The notes: generated from the sequence alone by a model not told the origin. A stretch of 64,000 nt of DNA from Maridesulfovibrio zosterae DSM 11974 (GCF_000425265.1 NZ_KE384343.1:174774-238773); one strand, 5' to 3'. Shown: positions 27,557 to 37,094, counted from the stretch's first letter. Numbers and translations are program-made.

Positions 27557-28612
27557 CTACGCAGCTACATTGGTAAGGATTGAAAAAGAGTCGTTAAGTA
27601 TTGGAATTATAGATTTTTCAATCTCTCGTAGCTTTTCAGGTGTCAGTCCTTGTTCTTTCCATCTGTCGTTATTTATATCTCTGATAAAAAAGTCTCCACC
27701 TCCGCCGATACCAAAGCTTTTGGCAATTATATTGGCAAAATATACATACATTGATTCTGGGCTTTTTGCCGCTTTGGACGGGCTGTGATGATAAAGTACT
27801 GCTGTCACCAGTGAGAATGGGAGGTTCCATTTTCGCAGGAGCATTCCTCCAAGCTTAGCGTGATCAAAACCGGTGACAAGCCTCTCTGCTTTATACATCA
27901 GAGCCTTCTTATTGCGTGATATTGCTGTTGCTGCAATAGCTCTGTCCGGTAGGGCCATCATCAGTACCGGACGGCCGATATCATGCAATAATCCGGCTAC
28001 AAAACATTTTTCAGGCGATCCCTGTTTAAAAAGTTTGGAAAGCTCACGGGCAATAATTCCACAGGCAAAACTGTGTCTCCAGAAAAGTTCCAGGTCTATA
28101 ATGTCAGTGGGCAGCCCTTTAAACATATCCATTACCGAAGTACCCAAAGCAAGAGTGGAAAGTTGCTTGGTGCCAATTACTGCTACTGCTCGAGAAATAG
28201 TATCTATCTGTGAGGGGAAACTGTAGAAGGCGCTATTTACCATACGCAACAAAAAAGCAGAAAGAGCTGTATCCTGTGAGATTACTCTTGCAACATCTGA
28301 GGCTGAGCTTGAAGGGTCATTAATAACCTCTCGCATTTCAATAAAAACCTGAGGCAGAGATGGGAGTTTCACCTCCGAGCGTAAAAGTGAAACAGGATCA
28401 ATATTATCAAACTGATTCTTAGGCATGGGAAGCTTGGCAAGAGGTTTATATAGCTCCGGATGTTCTATAAGGTCTTTTGCGACATGGGTAACTCCAAGCT
28501 CGAATAGAGTTTTTAACACTGGCTTCTTGAGGTCTGCATGGGTAAAGCGCTCCTTCATGAGAGTTGTTGCATCATGAAGGATTTCTTTGGTGATAGTAAT
28601 TTTCTCTGTCAT
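27557..28612 (-). CDS. HDOD-domain signalling protein
   Basis: The 351-residue soluble protein has a short helical N-terminus (about 1-70) and an HDOD domain from about residue 85: LLRSEVKLPSLPQVFIEM, then DTALSAFLLRMVNSAFYS and GLLHDIGRPVL. HDOD proteins are HD-related but usually lack phosphodiesterase activity and act in signalling or motility control. HD is present here in LHDIG, but other metal ligands of true HD domains are not evident. AAGG precedes the ATG. It is probably monocistronic, separated from proX by a terminator. Confidence 0.85.
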   Translation of the reverse strand: MTEKITITKEILHDATTLMKERFTHADLKKPVLKTLFELGVTHVAKDLIEHPELYKPLAKLPMPKNQFDNIDPVSLLRSEVKLPSLPQVFIEMREVINDPSSSASDVARVISQDTALSAFLLRMVNSAFYSFPSQIDTISRAVAVIGTKQLSTLALGTSVMDMFKGLPTDIIDLELFWRHSFACGIIARELSKLFKQGSPEKCFVAGLLHDIGRPVLMMALPDRAIAATAISRNKKALMYKAERLVTGFDHAKLGGMLLRKWNLPFSLVTAVLYHHSPSKAAKSPESMYVYFANIIAKSFGIGGGGDFFIRDINNDRWKEQGLTPEKLREIEKSIIPILNDSFSILTNVAA

Positions 28613-28696
28613 ATTGCAGCCTTGCTTAAGTGATTCAATTCAACTTTACATTACATAAAAAGATCATTGTGGCAAAGCTACGAATATAAATAATAA

Positions 28697-28720
28697 AAAA
28701 GCCCCTTTGCAGGGGCTTTT
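28697..28720 (-). terminator. Terminator of proVWX
   Basis: AAAAGCCCCT pairs with AGGGGCTTTT around a 4-nt loop; on the minus strand it ends in a six-T run. It lies about 20 nt past the proX stop. Confidence 0.9.
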
Positions 28721-28740
28721 AAACTTCAAGGAAGTGGTTG

Positions 28741-29595
28741 TTATTTCAGCCAGGAGTCAACCTGAGCTTTATTTTCCTTAATGAAACGTTTTGCATTTTC
28801 ATAAGGATCGGCACCTTTTTCCTGATTCCAGGCCATAACCTGCTGAAGCTGTGCAGCGTCTTTCCATGCGAATTTATCAAGGAATGCATATACTTCAGGT
28901 TTGTCTTTTTTGAGTCCTTTGCGAACAATTGTATTAATTGTTTCTTCTTCGCCAAGAATACCTTTGGGATCTTTGAGGTATTTCAGGTCCCAGCGGCCGA
29001 ACATCCAGTGAGGAGACCATGCTGTAACTACGACCCATTTTTTATTTTTTATTGCATCACTCAGAGCGGCTGTCATGGTCGCCCCTGAACCTTCCATAAG
29101 CTCAAACTTATCAAGATTGTAGCCTTTTATGGCATCTTCAGACAGTTTCATAAGTCCAGCACCGGGGTCGATGCCGATTATTCTGTCATTGAACTTATCT
29201 GCATATTTATTGAGATCAGCAATAGAGTCTACTGTCACGTATGCCGGGACAGCCCATCCCAGTTTTGCTCCGGAAACAATTGGACCGAGATTTACAACGT
29301 CTTTCTGTACCCTTTTAAGGTAGTCTGCGTGTGTAACAGGGAGCCATGCTGTAGCCATACCGTCTACATCACCAGTCCCTACAGCCTGCCACATTGCTGC
29401 AGCTGCAACCGGAATAATCTCACATTCATATCCCATACGCTCTTCAAGAACAGCTTTAATTACGTTGGTTGTAGCAGTAGCGCAGTCCCACTCAACATAA
29501 GCAAGTTTAACTTTTTTTTCATTTCCGGCAAAAGCTGGTAATGAAAGAGCCACTACAAACAGAGCTGCTACAGTTAGCACTAATAACTTCTTCAT
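28741..29595 (-). CDS. proX: Glycine betaine/proline-betaine ABC transporter, binding protein
   Basis: This is the periplasmic receptor of an osmoprotectant importer. The 284-residue protein has a signal peptide (MKKLLVLTVAALFVVALSLP, cleaved near AFA-GNE) and an OpuAC-type domain with AYVEWDCATATTNVIKAVL, WLPVTHADYL and VVTAWSPHWMFGRWDLKYL; the Trp residues match the aromatic cage that binds quaternary ammonium. AGGAG precedes the ATG. Third gene of proV-proW-proX. The exact ligand (betaine, choline or proline betaine) is not fixed by sequence. Confidence 0.93.
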   Translation of the reverse strand: MKKLLVLTVAALFVVALSLPAFAGNEKKVKLAYVEWDCATATTNVIKAVLEERMGYECEIIPVAAAAMWQAVGTGDVDGMATAWLPVTHADYLKRVQKDVVNLGPIVSGAKLGWAVPAYVTVDSIADLNKYADKFNDRIIGIDPGAGLMKLSEDAIKGYNLDKFELMEGSGATMTAALSDAIKNKKWVVVTAWSPHWMFGRWDLKYLKDPKGILGEEETINTIVRKGLKKDKPEVYAFLDKFAWKDAAQLQQVMAWNQEKGADPYENAKRFIKENKAQVDSWLK

Positions 29596-29623
29596 TTTTA
29601 TCTCCTGAAAAGTTGTGGTCAGG

Positions 29624-30457
29624 CTATTTTTTGCCTGAACCTATTTTTTGAAGCACACGATCCATGATCATGGCTACAATTACGATACCTATTCCTGCTT
29701 CAAAGCCATTGCCCATCTGGAGGCGTTGAATAGCTTTCCAGACTTCTCCTCCAAGGCCCTTAGCTCCGATCATGGAGGCAATAACAACCATGGACAGAGC
29801 CAGCATGACTGTCTGATTCACTCCGGCCATGATGGTGGGGGTTGCAATAGGGAGTTCCAGTTTAATAAGTCTTTGCCAGCGGGTTGAACCGAATGCTTCA
29901 GCGCACTCCACCAGTTCGCTGGGAACATGTTTAATGCCAAGGCAGGTCAGCCTGATTGACGGCGGCATGGCAAAGATAATTGTTGAAAATATAGCCGCCA
30001 CTTTTCCCAGACCAAAGAATGGAATTGCCGGGATGAGGTAAACAAATGCCGGCATAGTCTGCATCACATCCAGTACAGGCATGACAACTTTGTTAACATA
30101 AGGATTCATGGCTGCCATAATGCCGATGGGAATGCCTATCAGGAGAGCCAGCATGGTTGATACAATTACCAGTGCAATTGTACTAACAGTCGCTGTCCAC
30201 AGTCCCATATTCCAGATGAGCATGAGGCCTAAGGCAGAAAATACAGTTGTCCGTTTACTGCGTGTTAATCTCCAGGTTATCAGCACAACAATGATTATGA
30301 ACAACCATGGAGGACAGGCTTTCATGATCCCTTCAACAAAATCCAATCCTGTTTCCAGCACAGCTGAAAATGCTTTGGTAGCAAACGAGAAGTGGTCAAC
30401 TAAAAAATTAATAAATGTTTCAATGGTTTCACCTACAGGAATGCGTGGGATATTCAT
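29624..30457 (-). CDS. proW: Glycine betaine ABC transporter, permease
   Basis: The inner-membrane permease (about 277 residues) has roughly six membrane segments and the BPD-type cytoplasmic loop around ECAEAFGSTRWQRLIKLELP that contacts the ATPase. The start is the ATG at 30457 (MNIPRIPVG) with GAGG upstream; it begins 1 nt after the proV stop, so translation is coupled. A longer frame from 30487 would overlap proV and is rejected. Confidence 0.95.
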   Translation of the reverse strand: MNIPRIPVGETIETFINFLVDHFSFATKAFSAVLETGLDFVEGIMKACPPWLFIIIVVLITWRLTRSKRTTVFSALGLMLIWNMGLWTATVSTIALVIVSTMLALLIGIPIGIMAAMNPYVNKVVMPVLDVMQTMPAFVYLIPAIPFFGLGKVAAIFSTIIFAMPPSIRLTCLGIKHVPSELVECAEAFGSTRWQRLIKLELPIATPTIMAGVNQTVMLALSMVVIASMIGAKGLGGEVWKAIQRLQMGNGFEAGIGIVIVAMIMDRVLQKIGSGKK

Positions 30458-30458
30458 C

Positions 30459-31649
30459 TTAGTTTCCTCCCCTTTCTGCAAGTGCACCGATAAGAGTTCC
30501 CCTGATAATCACACCTTTTAATCTGTTGTCGGTATCGACGACGGCCAGAGGATACGCCAGATCCTGAAGGAGTATGAAGAGATCCTGTGCAGGAGTGTCA
30601 AGGTGTGTTGTTTTGCATTCAGTGCATATTATACTTCTGAGGTCACTGCTGCCTTGTTCCACAAGTCGGGCACAATCCTGTACGCCGATGACTCCCATAA
30701 GTCTGCGCTCTTCGTTTAGTACGAACAGACTGGAAATATTATTTTTGCGCATTTTTCTCAGTGAAGCTCTAGGGCCGTCTGTCTTAATATATGCGACAGC
30801 CTCTGTCTTTTTCATGACTGACTCAGCAGTCAGAACCTTCGTTATATCAACATCTTCTACAAATCTTCTGACGTAATCATTTGCAGGAGAGGTCAGTATT
30901 TCTTCTGGGGTGCCTGTCTGGACTATCTCACCGTCTTTCATCAGGACTATTTTATCGCCGATTTTGAGCGCTTCATCCAGATCGTGGCTGATAAAGACAA
31001 TGGTCTTGTGCATCCTTTCCTGTAAGTTGATCAACTCATCTTGCATATCTCGTCTGATGAGAGGATCAAGAGCACTGAATGCTTCGTCCATAAGTAAAAT
31101 ATCCGGGTCCAGTGCCAGGGCTCTGGCAAGTCCTACGCGCTGCTGCATGCCGCCGGAAAGTTGGGGCGGATATGAGTTTTCCCATCCTGCAAGTCCTACC
31201 AGTTCAAGCGCTTCTGTTGCTTTCTGCTTTCTGGTTTCCGGATCTACTCCGTTGATTTCAAGGCCGTACTCAGCATTTTTCAGTACAGTGCGGTGGGGAA
31301 AGAGAGCAAAGTTCTGGAAGACCATTCCAAGTTTTTCCAGTCTGACCTTGCGTAGTTCGTTTTGGCTAAGTTTGGTTATGTCTGTTCCATCAATGAAAAT
31401 TTTTCCCCCAGTTGGCTCAATCAATCGATTGATACAACGGACAAGGGTCGACTTTCCGCTTCCTGATAATCCCATAACTACAACAATTTCACCTTCATCT
31501 ACTGAAAATGAAGCGTTATTTACACCCACGCCGTGTTTATGCTTTTCCTTTATTTCATCCTTGGAAGCTCCTTTTTCAAGCATCGGGATGATTTTATTAG
31601 GGGTGCTTCCAAAGATTTTGTAGAGATTCTCAACTCGTATCTTTTCCAT
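30459..31649 (-). CDS. proV: Glycine betaine ABC transporter, ATPase with CBS domains
   Basis: This ATP-binding subunit energises osmoprotectant import. The 396-residue protein shows Walker A GLSGSGKST, the signature LSGGMQQRVGLARALA, Walker B ILLMDEAFSALD, and a C-terminal CBS pair (about 275-390) that senses ionic strength in OpuA-type systems. The N-terminal insert ASKDEIKEKHKHGVGV is typical of ProV. It is the first gene of the operon; palindromes at 31668-31698 upstream may control it. Confidence 0.96.
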   Translation of the reverse strand: MEKIRVENLYKIFGSTPNKIIPMLEKGASKDEIKEKHKHGVGVNNASFSVDEGEIVVVMGLSGSGKSTLVRCINRLIEPTGGKIFIDGTDITKLSQNELRKVRLEKLGMVFQNFALFPHRTVLKNAEYGLEINGVDPETRKQKATEALELVGLAGWENSYPPQLSGGMQQRVGLARALALDPDILLMDEAFSALDPLIRRDMQDELINLQERMHKTIVFISHDLDEALKIGDKIVLMKDGEIVQTGTPEEILTSPANDYVRRFVEDVDITKVLTAESVMKKTEAVAYIKTDGPRASLRKMRKNNISSLFVLNEERRLMGVIGVQDCARLVEQGSSDLRSIICTECKTTHLDTPAQDLFILLQDLAYPLAVVDTDNRLKGVIIRGTLIGALAERGGN

Positions 31650-31667
31650 GACTTTCTCGACTTCCTT

Positions 31668-31698
31668 GTTTAGCTTAACTAAACATGCTCCACGTGTT
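31668..31698. promoter_or_regulatory. Candidate operator upstream of proV
   Basis: GTTTAGCTTAACTAAAC (31668-31684) is a 6-5-6 inverted repeat, and AACATG (31682-31687) with CGTGTT (31693-31698) forms a second, imperfect one that overlaps it. Both lie 19-49 nt before the proV ATG, where a repressor would block transcription. The binding factor is unknown. Confidence 0.3.
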
Positions 31699-31699
31699 C

Positions 31700-32240
31700 A
31701 ATAAATGGATAATTAAAATTAAATGTAACAGATTTTTAAAAAATGAGAAGTATTGGAGACGGGTACTTTTTCAGGGGCAGTATCTGGATTCAAATTTTTG
31801 ATGGGAGATCCTGTGTTAATAATGCAGTAATGTGATTTTGAATACATTTTTTTATTTAGTATTGCAGTTTTACAGTTGTATTTAATGTTGTAGTTTAAAC
31901 ATGCTGATGTTAGAATGGTAAATTACTTAATGTATATGTGTAAATTATAGTAAGTAAAATAAGATTCAAATCTCATGTTGCGCCTCTGTTAATGATAAAA
32001 TATACGTTTCTGAGCAGAGTTTAAAATTCGTTACTCAGGATTGTATAAGGTATATAAAATATACAGCTGTGTCAAATAAGAATAATTTTTTTGTGATTGA
32101 TACTATTTTTTTGTGATTTAGTAGTTATTTAATTTTTTAAAATAGGCAAATGCATGTTGATCCAACAGAGCAGAATAACGAAAATATTAATGAGAAAATT
32201 TTCTAGTCGGTTAAGATCGTATTCTGGGCATATTTACAAA
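31700..32240. other. AT-rich intergenic region, no gene seen
   Basis: About 540 nt between proV and the response-regulator gene hold no supported coding region or RNA gene. The only visible structure is a direct repeat of ATTTTTTTGTGATT (first copy near 32085-32098, second near 32104-32118) in an A/T-rich stretch. It should contain the proV promoter, but no convincing -35/-10 pair was found. Confidence 0.5.
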
Positions 32241-32279
32241 AAAAGGCCCTGAATAATCTGATGTTATCAAGGGCCTTTT
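32241..32279 (-). terminator. Terminator of the kinase/regulator operon
   Basis: AAAAGGCCCT pairs with AGGGCCTTTT; on the minus strand it ends in a run of seven T. It lies 20 nt past the regulator stop. Confidence 0.9.
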
Positions 32280-32298
32280 CTGGGGGGGCAAGTTATTT

Positions 32299-33705
32299 TT
32301 ATCTTCTGGTCAAACCATACTTTTTGAGTTTGTATTGTAAGGTCCTGCGGCTGATACCCAATGCATCGGCAGTACGTTCGCGATGATGCATATTGGCCTC
32401 AAGTGCGGCTATTAAAGCCTGTCTTTCTGCATCGTCAAGAGATGAAGTCCCTACAGTTGATTTTGGCTGGTCTGCATGTTGTGCTGGAACCCCTGAAGAT
32501 GAAAGATTATTTGGGGGTAAGCATCTTGTTTTCGGATTCTGTACTTGTGGAGGCAACAGTTCTGGGCCAAGTACTTCACTGCGACTGAGAATTATTGCCC
32601 TTTCAAGAACATTCTCAAGTTCTCGTACATTTCCGGGCCAGCTATAATGGCTAAGCAGGTCAAGAAAGGAGTGGCTGACTGAACGTACTTTTTTACTGTT
32701 TTTATGTCCTAGTTTTTCAAGAAGGTATGCAACCAAAGCCGGCAGATCTCCTATTCTTTCTCGCAACGGAGGAATATTGATTTCAAGAACGCCCAAGCGA
32801 TAGTATAAATCTTCGCGAAAATTACCTTTTTCAACTTCCTTTTTCAGGTCGCGGTTTGTCGCTGCAATAATACGTACATCTGTTTCAACAGGGGAGATAC
32901 TTCCGAGAGGCTCAACAACTTTTTCTTGCAGTGCTCGCAAAATTTTAGCTTGCAGTACCTGCTCCATTTCTCCAATTTCATCAAGAAACAGAGTTCCTCC
33001 GGCTGCAAGCTGAAATCTTCCCGGTTTATTGGTATTTGCTCCTGTGAAAGCTCCTTTAACGTATCCGAAAAGTTCGCTTTCAAGTAGGTCCGCGGGTAGC
33101 GCGGCGCAGTTCACTTTGATTAATGGCTGTTGGGCGCGTAAGCTGGCCTTGTGCAGTCCTTCTGCAACCAGCTCTTTACCTGTACCGGATTCCCCCAGCA
33201 CAAGAATTGTAGCCTCAGACGGTCCAGCCTGTTCAATGAGTTCTTTCACGCGGCGCATGCCTTGTGTGTTACCGATCATCTTTTCAGAGGTGCCTGCGAC
33301 AGATTTAAGACGTTCGTTTTCATCAACAAGTCTGGAATAATCAAGAGCTTTAGCAAGAACAGCTTTCAGTTCTTCGTTATCAGCTGGTTTAGTGAGATAG
33401 TCGAAAGCTCCGTGCTTCATCGCAATTACAGCAGAGTTAACGTTTCCGTAAGCTGTGAGCATAATTACCGGAAGACCTGGAACTCTGGTATTAAGTTCTT
33501 TAAGCAGAGTCATACCATCCATACCACCCATACGCATATCAACAAGAGCTGCGTTGAGTGACAGATCTGAGAGCATTTCTAATGCCTTTTCACCTGATTC
33601 AGCCTCGAAAACTTTCCAGCCGTCACTTTCCAGCACAGCCCTGATGAGCATTCGCAGTGGTGGTTCGTCATCTACGATCAGTACATTTTTGGTGTTATCT
33701 GTCAT
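32299..33705 (-). CDS. Sigma-54-dependent response regulator (ZraR/NtrC type)
   Basis: This activator of sigma-54 RNA polymerase has a receiver domain (phospho-acceptor Asp56 in VDMRMGG, Lys106 in LTKPAD), an AAA+ domain with Walker A GESGTGKE (171-178), the sigma-54-contacting loop GAFTGA (218-223) and Walker [10 protein letters not shown], then a Fis-type helix-turn-helix ending [23 protein letters not shown]. The ATG at 33705 is chosen because GAGGA lies 8 nt upstream; it begins 4 nt after the kinase stop. 468 residues. The two ZraP-like genes with sigma-54 promoters just beyond the kinase are the likely targets, by analogy with ZraSR. Confidence 0.93.
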   Translation of the reverse strand: MTDNTKNVLIVDDEPPLRMLIRAVLESDGWKVFEAESGEKALEMLSDLSLNAALVDMRMGGMDGMTLLKELNTRVPGLPVIMLTAYGNVNSAVIAMKHGAFDYLTKPADNEELKAVLAKALDYSRLVDENERLKSVAGTSEKMIGNTQGMRRVKELIEQAGPSEATILVLGESGTGKELVAEGLHKASLRAQQPLIKVNCAALPADLLESELFGYVKGAFTGANTNKPGRFQLAAGGTLFLDEIGEMEQVLQAKILRALQEKVVEPLGSISPVETDVRIIAATNRDLKKEVEKGNFREDLYYRLGVLEINIPPLRERIGDLPALVAYLLEKLGHKNSKKVRSVSHSFLDLLSHYSWPGNVRELENVLERAIILSRSEVLGPELLPPQVQNPKTRCLPPNNLSSSGVPAQHADQPKSTVGTSSLDDAERQALIAALEANMHHRERTADALGISRRTLQYKLKKYGLTRR

Positions 33706-33709
33706 GTTT

Positions 33710-35434
33710 TTATTCCTCATGGCTGGGATTGGGGAAGAACAGTTTTACACATGTTCCGTTACAGGGCTTTGTTTCACCCGGTTCGGTTATAGTAACTCTT
33801 CCTTTGTGTCCGCGCATGATAGTATTTACAATAGCAAGGCCAAGACCGGTTCCTTTGGGTTTGTCAGTAAAGAATGGTTCGAGGGCGTGTTTGCGTATAT
33901 CTTCGGGCATTCCTGGACCGTTGTCACAAATACTTATCCATACTCCGTGGATATTACTTGCAGATGATATGAATATTTCTCCTGTTCCGTCCGGCACAGC
34001 ATCAAGGCTGTTCACCAGCAGGTTTAGGAGTACCTGCCTGATTGCATCAGAATCTGCGAAAACAGTTTTGCTATGCAGGTCTGTATTGATTACAGCTCCT
34101 TTGTGTTCAAGATCCAGCTCCATGAGAGTCTGCATTGATTCACACAGTTCTTCAGTGTTAAGTAATTCAGGTTCAAGCTCATGAGGTCTGGAAAGATAAA
34201 GAAGATCTGTAACAACTCGGTTCAGACGATCTGCTTCTTCGAGCATGGTGGTGGCATAAGTCCCGTATGGTTGCTCGCCATTGAATTTTTCAGCAAACAG
34301 CTGGGCAAATCCTCGAAGTGAGCTGAGTGGATTACGAATTTCATGGGCAACACCGGCAGCCAGAGAGCCTATGGATGCAAGTCTGCGTGCTTCGTATAGA
34401 TCCTCTTCCAGTTCTGCAATATCCGTACGGTCACGTATTATGATCATGGTGCGTTCTTCGTCCTGACTTTCAAAGTAGGGAAAAAGAATAAATTCAAGGC
34501 TTTTCCTGTTGAGTCTGGCATGAACCCATATAACATTGTCCTGTTTGAATTCCTGCAGGGATTCGTATGTGAAATCGTTCCAGTTAAGACCTGCTAAAGC
34601 TTTGTTCTCCGGACTATCAAGTAACTTATGGGCTGAACCGTTGGCAGAAAGAATCATTCCGTCAGGGGATAGTGTGAGCAGTCCATCCGGCATGTTATCA
34701 AGCAGGTTGGCTTGAAACCTTTCAAGTTTGGTAATTTTTTTGCTTTCTTCACGGCGTTGAAAATAAGCTACAGCTAACAGCCAGAGTACAAAACCGGCAA
34801 GAAATATATATCCGGTTTGTAATAAAGCAGCACGTTTGTATTGTTTGAATTGATACAAATGTTTCTCTGCATTCAGTCCCAGCAGAAGATAGGTCTCGCT
34901 TTTTTGAGGAGGGAGGAAATGATGTTGCGGGCCTCCGTAAATTCTGAGCAGTGTAGGCTGTCCAAGTGTTCCATACAGCAGGGCTGCTTTTTTATCTATT
35001 ATCACCGGAGTACTCGATTCCTGCATAGACCTGATCATATCAAATATCTCTGGTGGAGGAGTGAAAATATTCTTTTCATCTCCCTGTTCCACAACAATAA
35101 GCGGCTTACGGTCCGGGCCGTATAGAGCTATAAAAAGCAAATCTCCCTGCTCAACAAGTTCAGTAAATAATTTACGTGTATCAGGGATCATCGTTTTAGG
35201 CATACGTCTATTGTGCATGCCTGGGCCCCGCATGCGTCGGGCTCCTTCGACCAGCTGAATATCAAGGCCTCTGGATATTGATCTGGCTGATAGGAGCATG
35301 TGCTCAAATACTGTCTGATGCATTTGGCGCAAGTTGTGCCATGTCAGGTAGAGGCTTCCGGCTCCGAGTAGAAGCAGAGCCAGAAGCGCAAGAGCTAGAG
35401 GTAATTTTTGTGATTTTTGTGAGCTTAATTCCAT
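33710..35434 (-). CDS. Membrane histidine kinase (ZraS-like), partner of the sigma-54 regulator
   Basis: The 574 residues give: a short cytoplasmic start, TM1 (about 11-31), a periplasmic domain (about 32-205) that begins with a Met/His/Arg-rich stretch ([13 protein letters not shown], 67-79), TM2 (about 206-226), a PAS domain (about 235-340), HisKA with His364 in [13 protein letters not shown], and an HATPase domain with [17 protein letters not shown] (504-510) and GTGLGLAI (528-535). It is translationally coupled to the regulator and follows the DUF4405 gene by 19 nt. Zinc or envelope-stress sensing is inferred from the ZraP-like neighbours; the signal is not proven. Confidence 0.92.
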   Translation of the reverse strand: MELSSQKSQKLPLALALLALLLLGAGSLYLTWHNLRQMHQTVFEHMLLSARSISRGLDIQLVEGARRMRGPGMHNRRMPKTMIPDTRKLFTELVEQGDLLFIALYGPDRKPLIVVEQGDEKNIFTPPPEIFDMIRSMQESSTPVIIDKKAALLYGTLGQPTLLRIYGGPQHHFLPPQKSETYLLLGLNAEKHLYQFKQYKRAALLQTGYIFLAGFVLWLLAVAYFQRREESKKITKLERFQANLLDNMPDGLLTLSPDGMILSANGSAHKLLDSPENKALAGLNWNDFTYESLQEFKQDNVIWVHARLNRKSLEFILFPYFESQDEERTMIIIRDRTDIAELEEDLYEARRLASIGSLAAGVAHEIRNPLSSLRGFAQLFAEKFNGEQPYGTYATTMLEEADRLNRVVTDLLYLSRPHELEPELLNTEELCESMQTLMELDLEHKGAVINTDLHSKTVFADSDAIRQVLLNLLVNSLDAVPDGTGEIFISSASNIHGVWISICDNGPGMPEDIRKHALEPFFTDKPKGTGLGLAIVNTIMRGHKGRVTITEPGETKPCNGTCVKLFFPNPSHEE

Positions 35435-35453
35435 TTAATGATACTTCTAAAAA

Positions 35454-36302
35454 TTAGGGATTTAGCATACCGCTGACTTCACGTGGTGAATTAAGTCCTA
35501 GAGAACCTGCAATTTCGCGTATGGTAGTGTCTTTATCAACTACAGCTCCTCTTTCTCGCAATATTCCTAAAGCTGTATTCAGATCTAGATTATATTTCTG
35601 ACAATATTTTTCGAGAGACATTCTCCCTATCCCAGCTCCTGAACTGTGGCTATCCATATTCTGCATGCTGCTTCCAGCTTTGGGATTAATTGACTGCTGT
35701 TTTTCAGGCTGATCAGTTAGAATGATTTCATGCAGTTCTTTTGGTGTCAAACCGGCTCTTCCAGCAATTTGTTTTATAGTTTCTTTTACAGAATTTATTT
35801 CGTGACCGGCTTTTTTTATGGAGGCAACCGCTTTTTCTTCATCAAGTCCCATTCGTTTACAAAATACGGTTAGGGTACTTAATTCGGCATGCCCATAAGG
35901 AGGTATTCCGTATTCTTTTTCACCAAGATCTTTTAGATAACTGGAAAATTCAAGGACCTGCTTCATGGGAGGTAAACCAGCAAGTGCCCCGAAAGTAACA
36001 AAAACTGTGAGAAGAAGACTGATAAAGAATGCAGGAGATGAAAAATTTGCTGCACCTGCTTTTCGTTTCAGATAGGCCATTATCAGTTTCCAGTTAAGCC
36101 AGATGTGCAAAATAGAGGCAACAAGAAAAAATACTCCCATACATATGTGAATATCACCCCATTGCTCTTTGCTGAGCCCTAGAAATGTCCAATCGGCCCA
36201 GTACGCAACCCTTCCTTGTGGAACGGAATACAAGACAATGCTGGTAAGCATCAGGACTATAATTGAGATAAAGCTGGTGAGGGATGTGATTTTTCTAAGC
36301 AT
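35454..36302 (-). CDS. DUF4405-type membrane protein with C-terminal helical repeats
   Basis: The 282-residue protein has three or four membrane helices (about 5-27, 48-70, 90-112) with His52 and His66 placed as in DUF4405/cytochrome-b-like bundles. The cytoplasmic tail holds two similar units of about 50 residues, each with a KRMGLD/KYNLDL start, an acidic helix, and TIKQIAGRAGLTPKEL or TIREIAGSLGLNSPREV. AAGGAG precedes the ATG. It is encoded between a ZraP-like gene and the kinase, so it probably works with the stress system, for example as a redox or membrane sensor; that role is inference. Confidence 0.7.
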   Translation of the reverse strand: MLRKITSLTSFISIIVLMLTSIVLYSVPQGRVAYWADWTFLGLSKEQWGDIHICMGVFFLVASILHIWLNWKLIMAYLKRKAGAANFSSPAFFISLLLTVFVTFGALAGLPPMKQVLEFSSYLKDLGEKEYGIPPYGHAELSTLTVFCKRMGLDEEKAVASIKKAGHEINSVKETIKQIAGRAGLTPKELHEIILTDQPEKQQSINPKAGSSMQNMDSHSSGAGIGRMSLEKYCQKYNLDLNTALGILRERGAVVDKDTTIREIAGSLGLNSPREVSGMLNP

Positions 36303-36372
36303 TTTATTCTCCTTGGTTTTACTACGTCCTTGATAACCTAATTTGTCACGTATTAGGAAGAGTGTATAATAA

Positions 36373-36403
36373 AAAAAGGAGGACTTGTTCAGCCCTCCTT
36401 TTT
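36373..36403 (-). terminator. Terminator of the first ZraP-like gene
   Basis: AAAAAGGAGG pairs with CCTCCTTTTT around an 11-nt loop and is followed on the minus strand by seven T. It stands between the ZraP-like gene and the DUF4405 gene; some read-through may feed the downstream kinase operon, since no clear promoter was found in 36303-36372. Confidence 0.85.
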
Positions 36404-36453
36404 ACCCGTTTTCCATTAGTATGGTGTAGATGAACGTTGTTTTAAAGGCTCGA

Positions 36454-36939
36454 TTAGTTCGCGCCCGGACATCTGTAACCATTGTTAGGACAGTTACCCT
36501 GCTGGTAATTTCCACAACCCCGGTTACCACGATTCATACCTTTTCCCATGATGGGAAAGGTGAGTCCTGTTTCTTTCTCTAGTTCATCGCTCATTTTCTT
36601 ATGCTCGGCATATACCTTATCTCTAATATCGGAAAGTTCCTTAACCAGAGTATGGATAGTTTCCTTATCAGCTTTGCCGGAATCTACAAGTGCGTTGAGT
36701 TCTGTTCTTTTAGCCCACTGCTGATTCTTGAGCGATTCAAATGAATTTTCGTATTTCTTGATAATTGCCTGCACCTGCTGTTGTTTTTCAGGTGTCAGTT
36801 GGTTGTAAGCAGCCCAGTTGCCGCTGTGATAGCCACCATTATGGTATGCACCATTCTGGTTGCCGTTTCGTGCCATGGCAACAGATGAAATTGCCAGAAC
36901 GAGCACGATAATCAATGGGACCAAAGTTTTTCTTTTCAT
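36454..36939 (-). CDS. ZraP/CpxP-like periplasmic protein 1
   Basis: ZraP-type proteins are periplasmic metal-linked chaperones that dampen their own two-component system. The ATG at 36939 has AGGAG 5 nt upstream; the 161-residue product has a signal peptide (cleaved near AMA-RNG), a His/Gly/Asn-rich stretch (24-46), the LTPEKQ motif (48-53), an amphipathic helical core, and a Gly/Asn-rich tail with three Cys (CGNY, CPNN, CPGA). Family and neighbours support the call; the tail cysteines may bind metal. It has its own sigma-54 promoter and terminator and a paralogue 0.4 kb upstream. Confidence 0.85.
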   Translation of the reverse strand: MKRKTLVPLIIVLVLAISSVAMARNGNQNGAYHNGGYHSGNWAAYNQLTPEKQQQVQAIIKKYENSFESLKNQQWAKRTELNALVDSGKADKETIHTLVKELSDIRDKVYAEHKKMSDELEKETGLTFPIMGKGMNRGNRGCGNYQQGNCPNNGYRCPGAN

Positions 36940-36986
36940 ATGATCTCCTGATACGGTTAGATGTTGTTGCCCTCTCAATTGTTATT

Positions 36987-37004
36987 AAGCATTTGCTGTG
37001 CCAA
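36987..37004 (-). promoter_or_regulatory. Sigma-54 (-24/-12) promoter of ZraP-like gene 1
   Basis: On the minus strand TTGGCACAGCAAATGCTT holds the invariant GG and GC separated by exactly 10 nt (TGGCAC...TGC). Transcription would start about 38 nt before the ATG. The neighbouring regulator has the GAFTGA loop needed to activate such promoters. Confidence 0.8.
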
Positions 37005-37066
37005 GTTAATATCATTAGGTATTACATGTAGATATAAAATTATTATGAGGGGTATTATTTCTGTAT

Positions 37067-37094
37067 GTGCAATAATATGTGCAGTGTATTGCAC
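37067..37094. promoter_or_regulatory. Candidate activator-binding site upstream of ZraP-like gene 1
   Basis: GTGCAATA (37067-37074) and TATTGCAC (37087-37094) form a perfect 8-bp inverted repeat with a 12-bp spacer; further GTGCA half-sites lie at 37079-37083 and 37112-37116. The array sits 60-110 bp upstream of the sigma-54 promoter, the usual place for an enhancer. The second ZraP-like gene has related half-sites. Confidence 0.5.
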
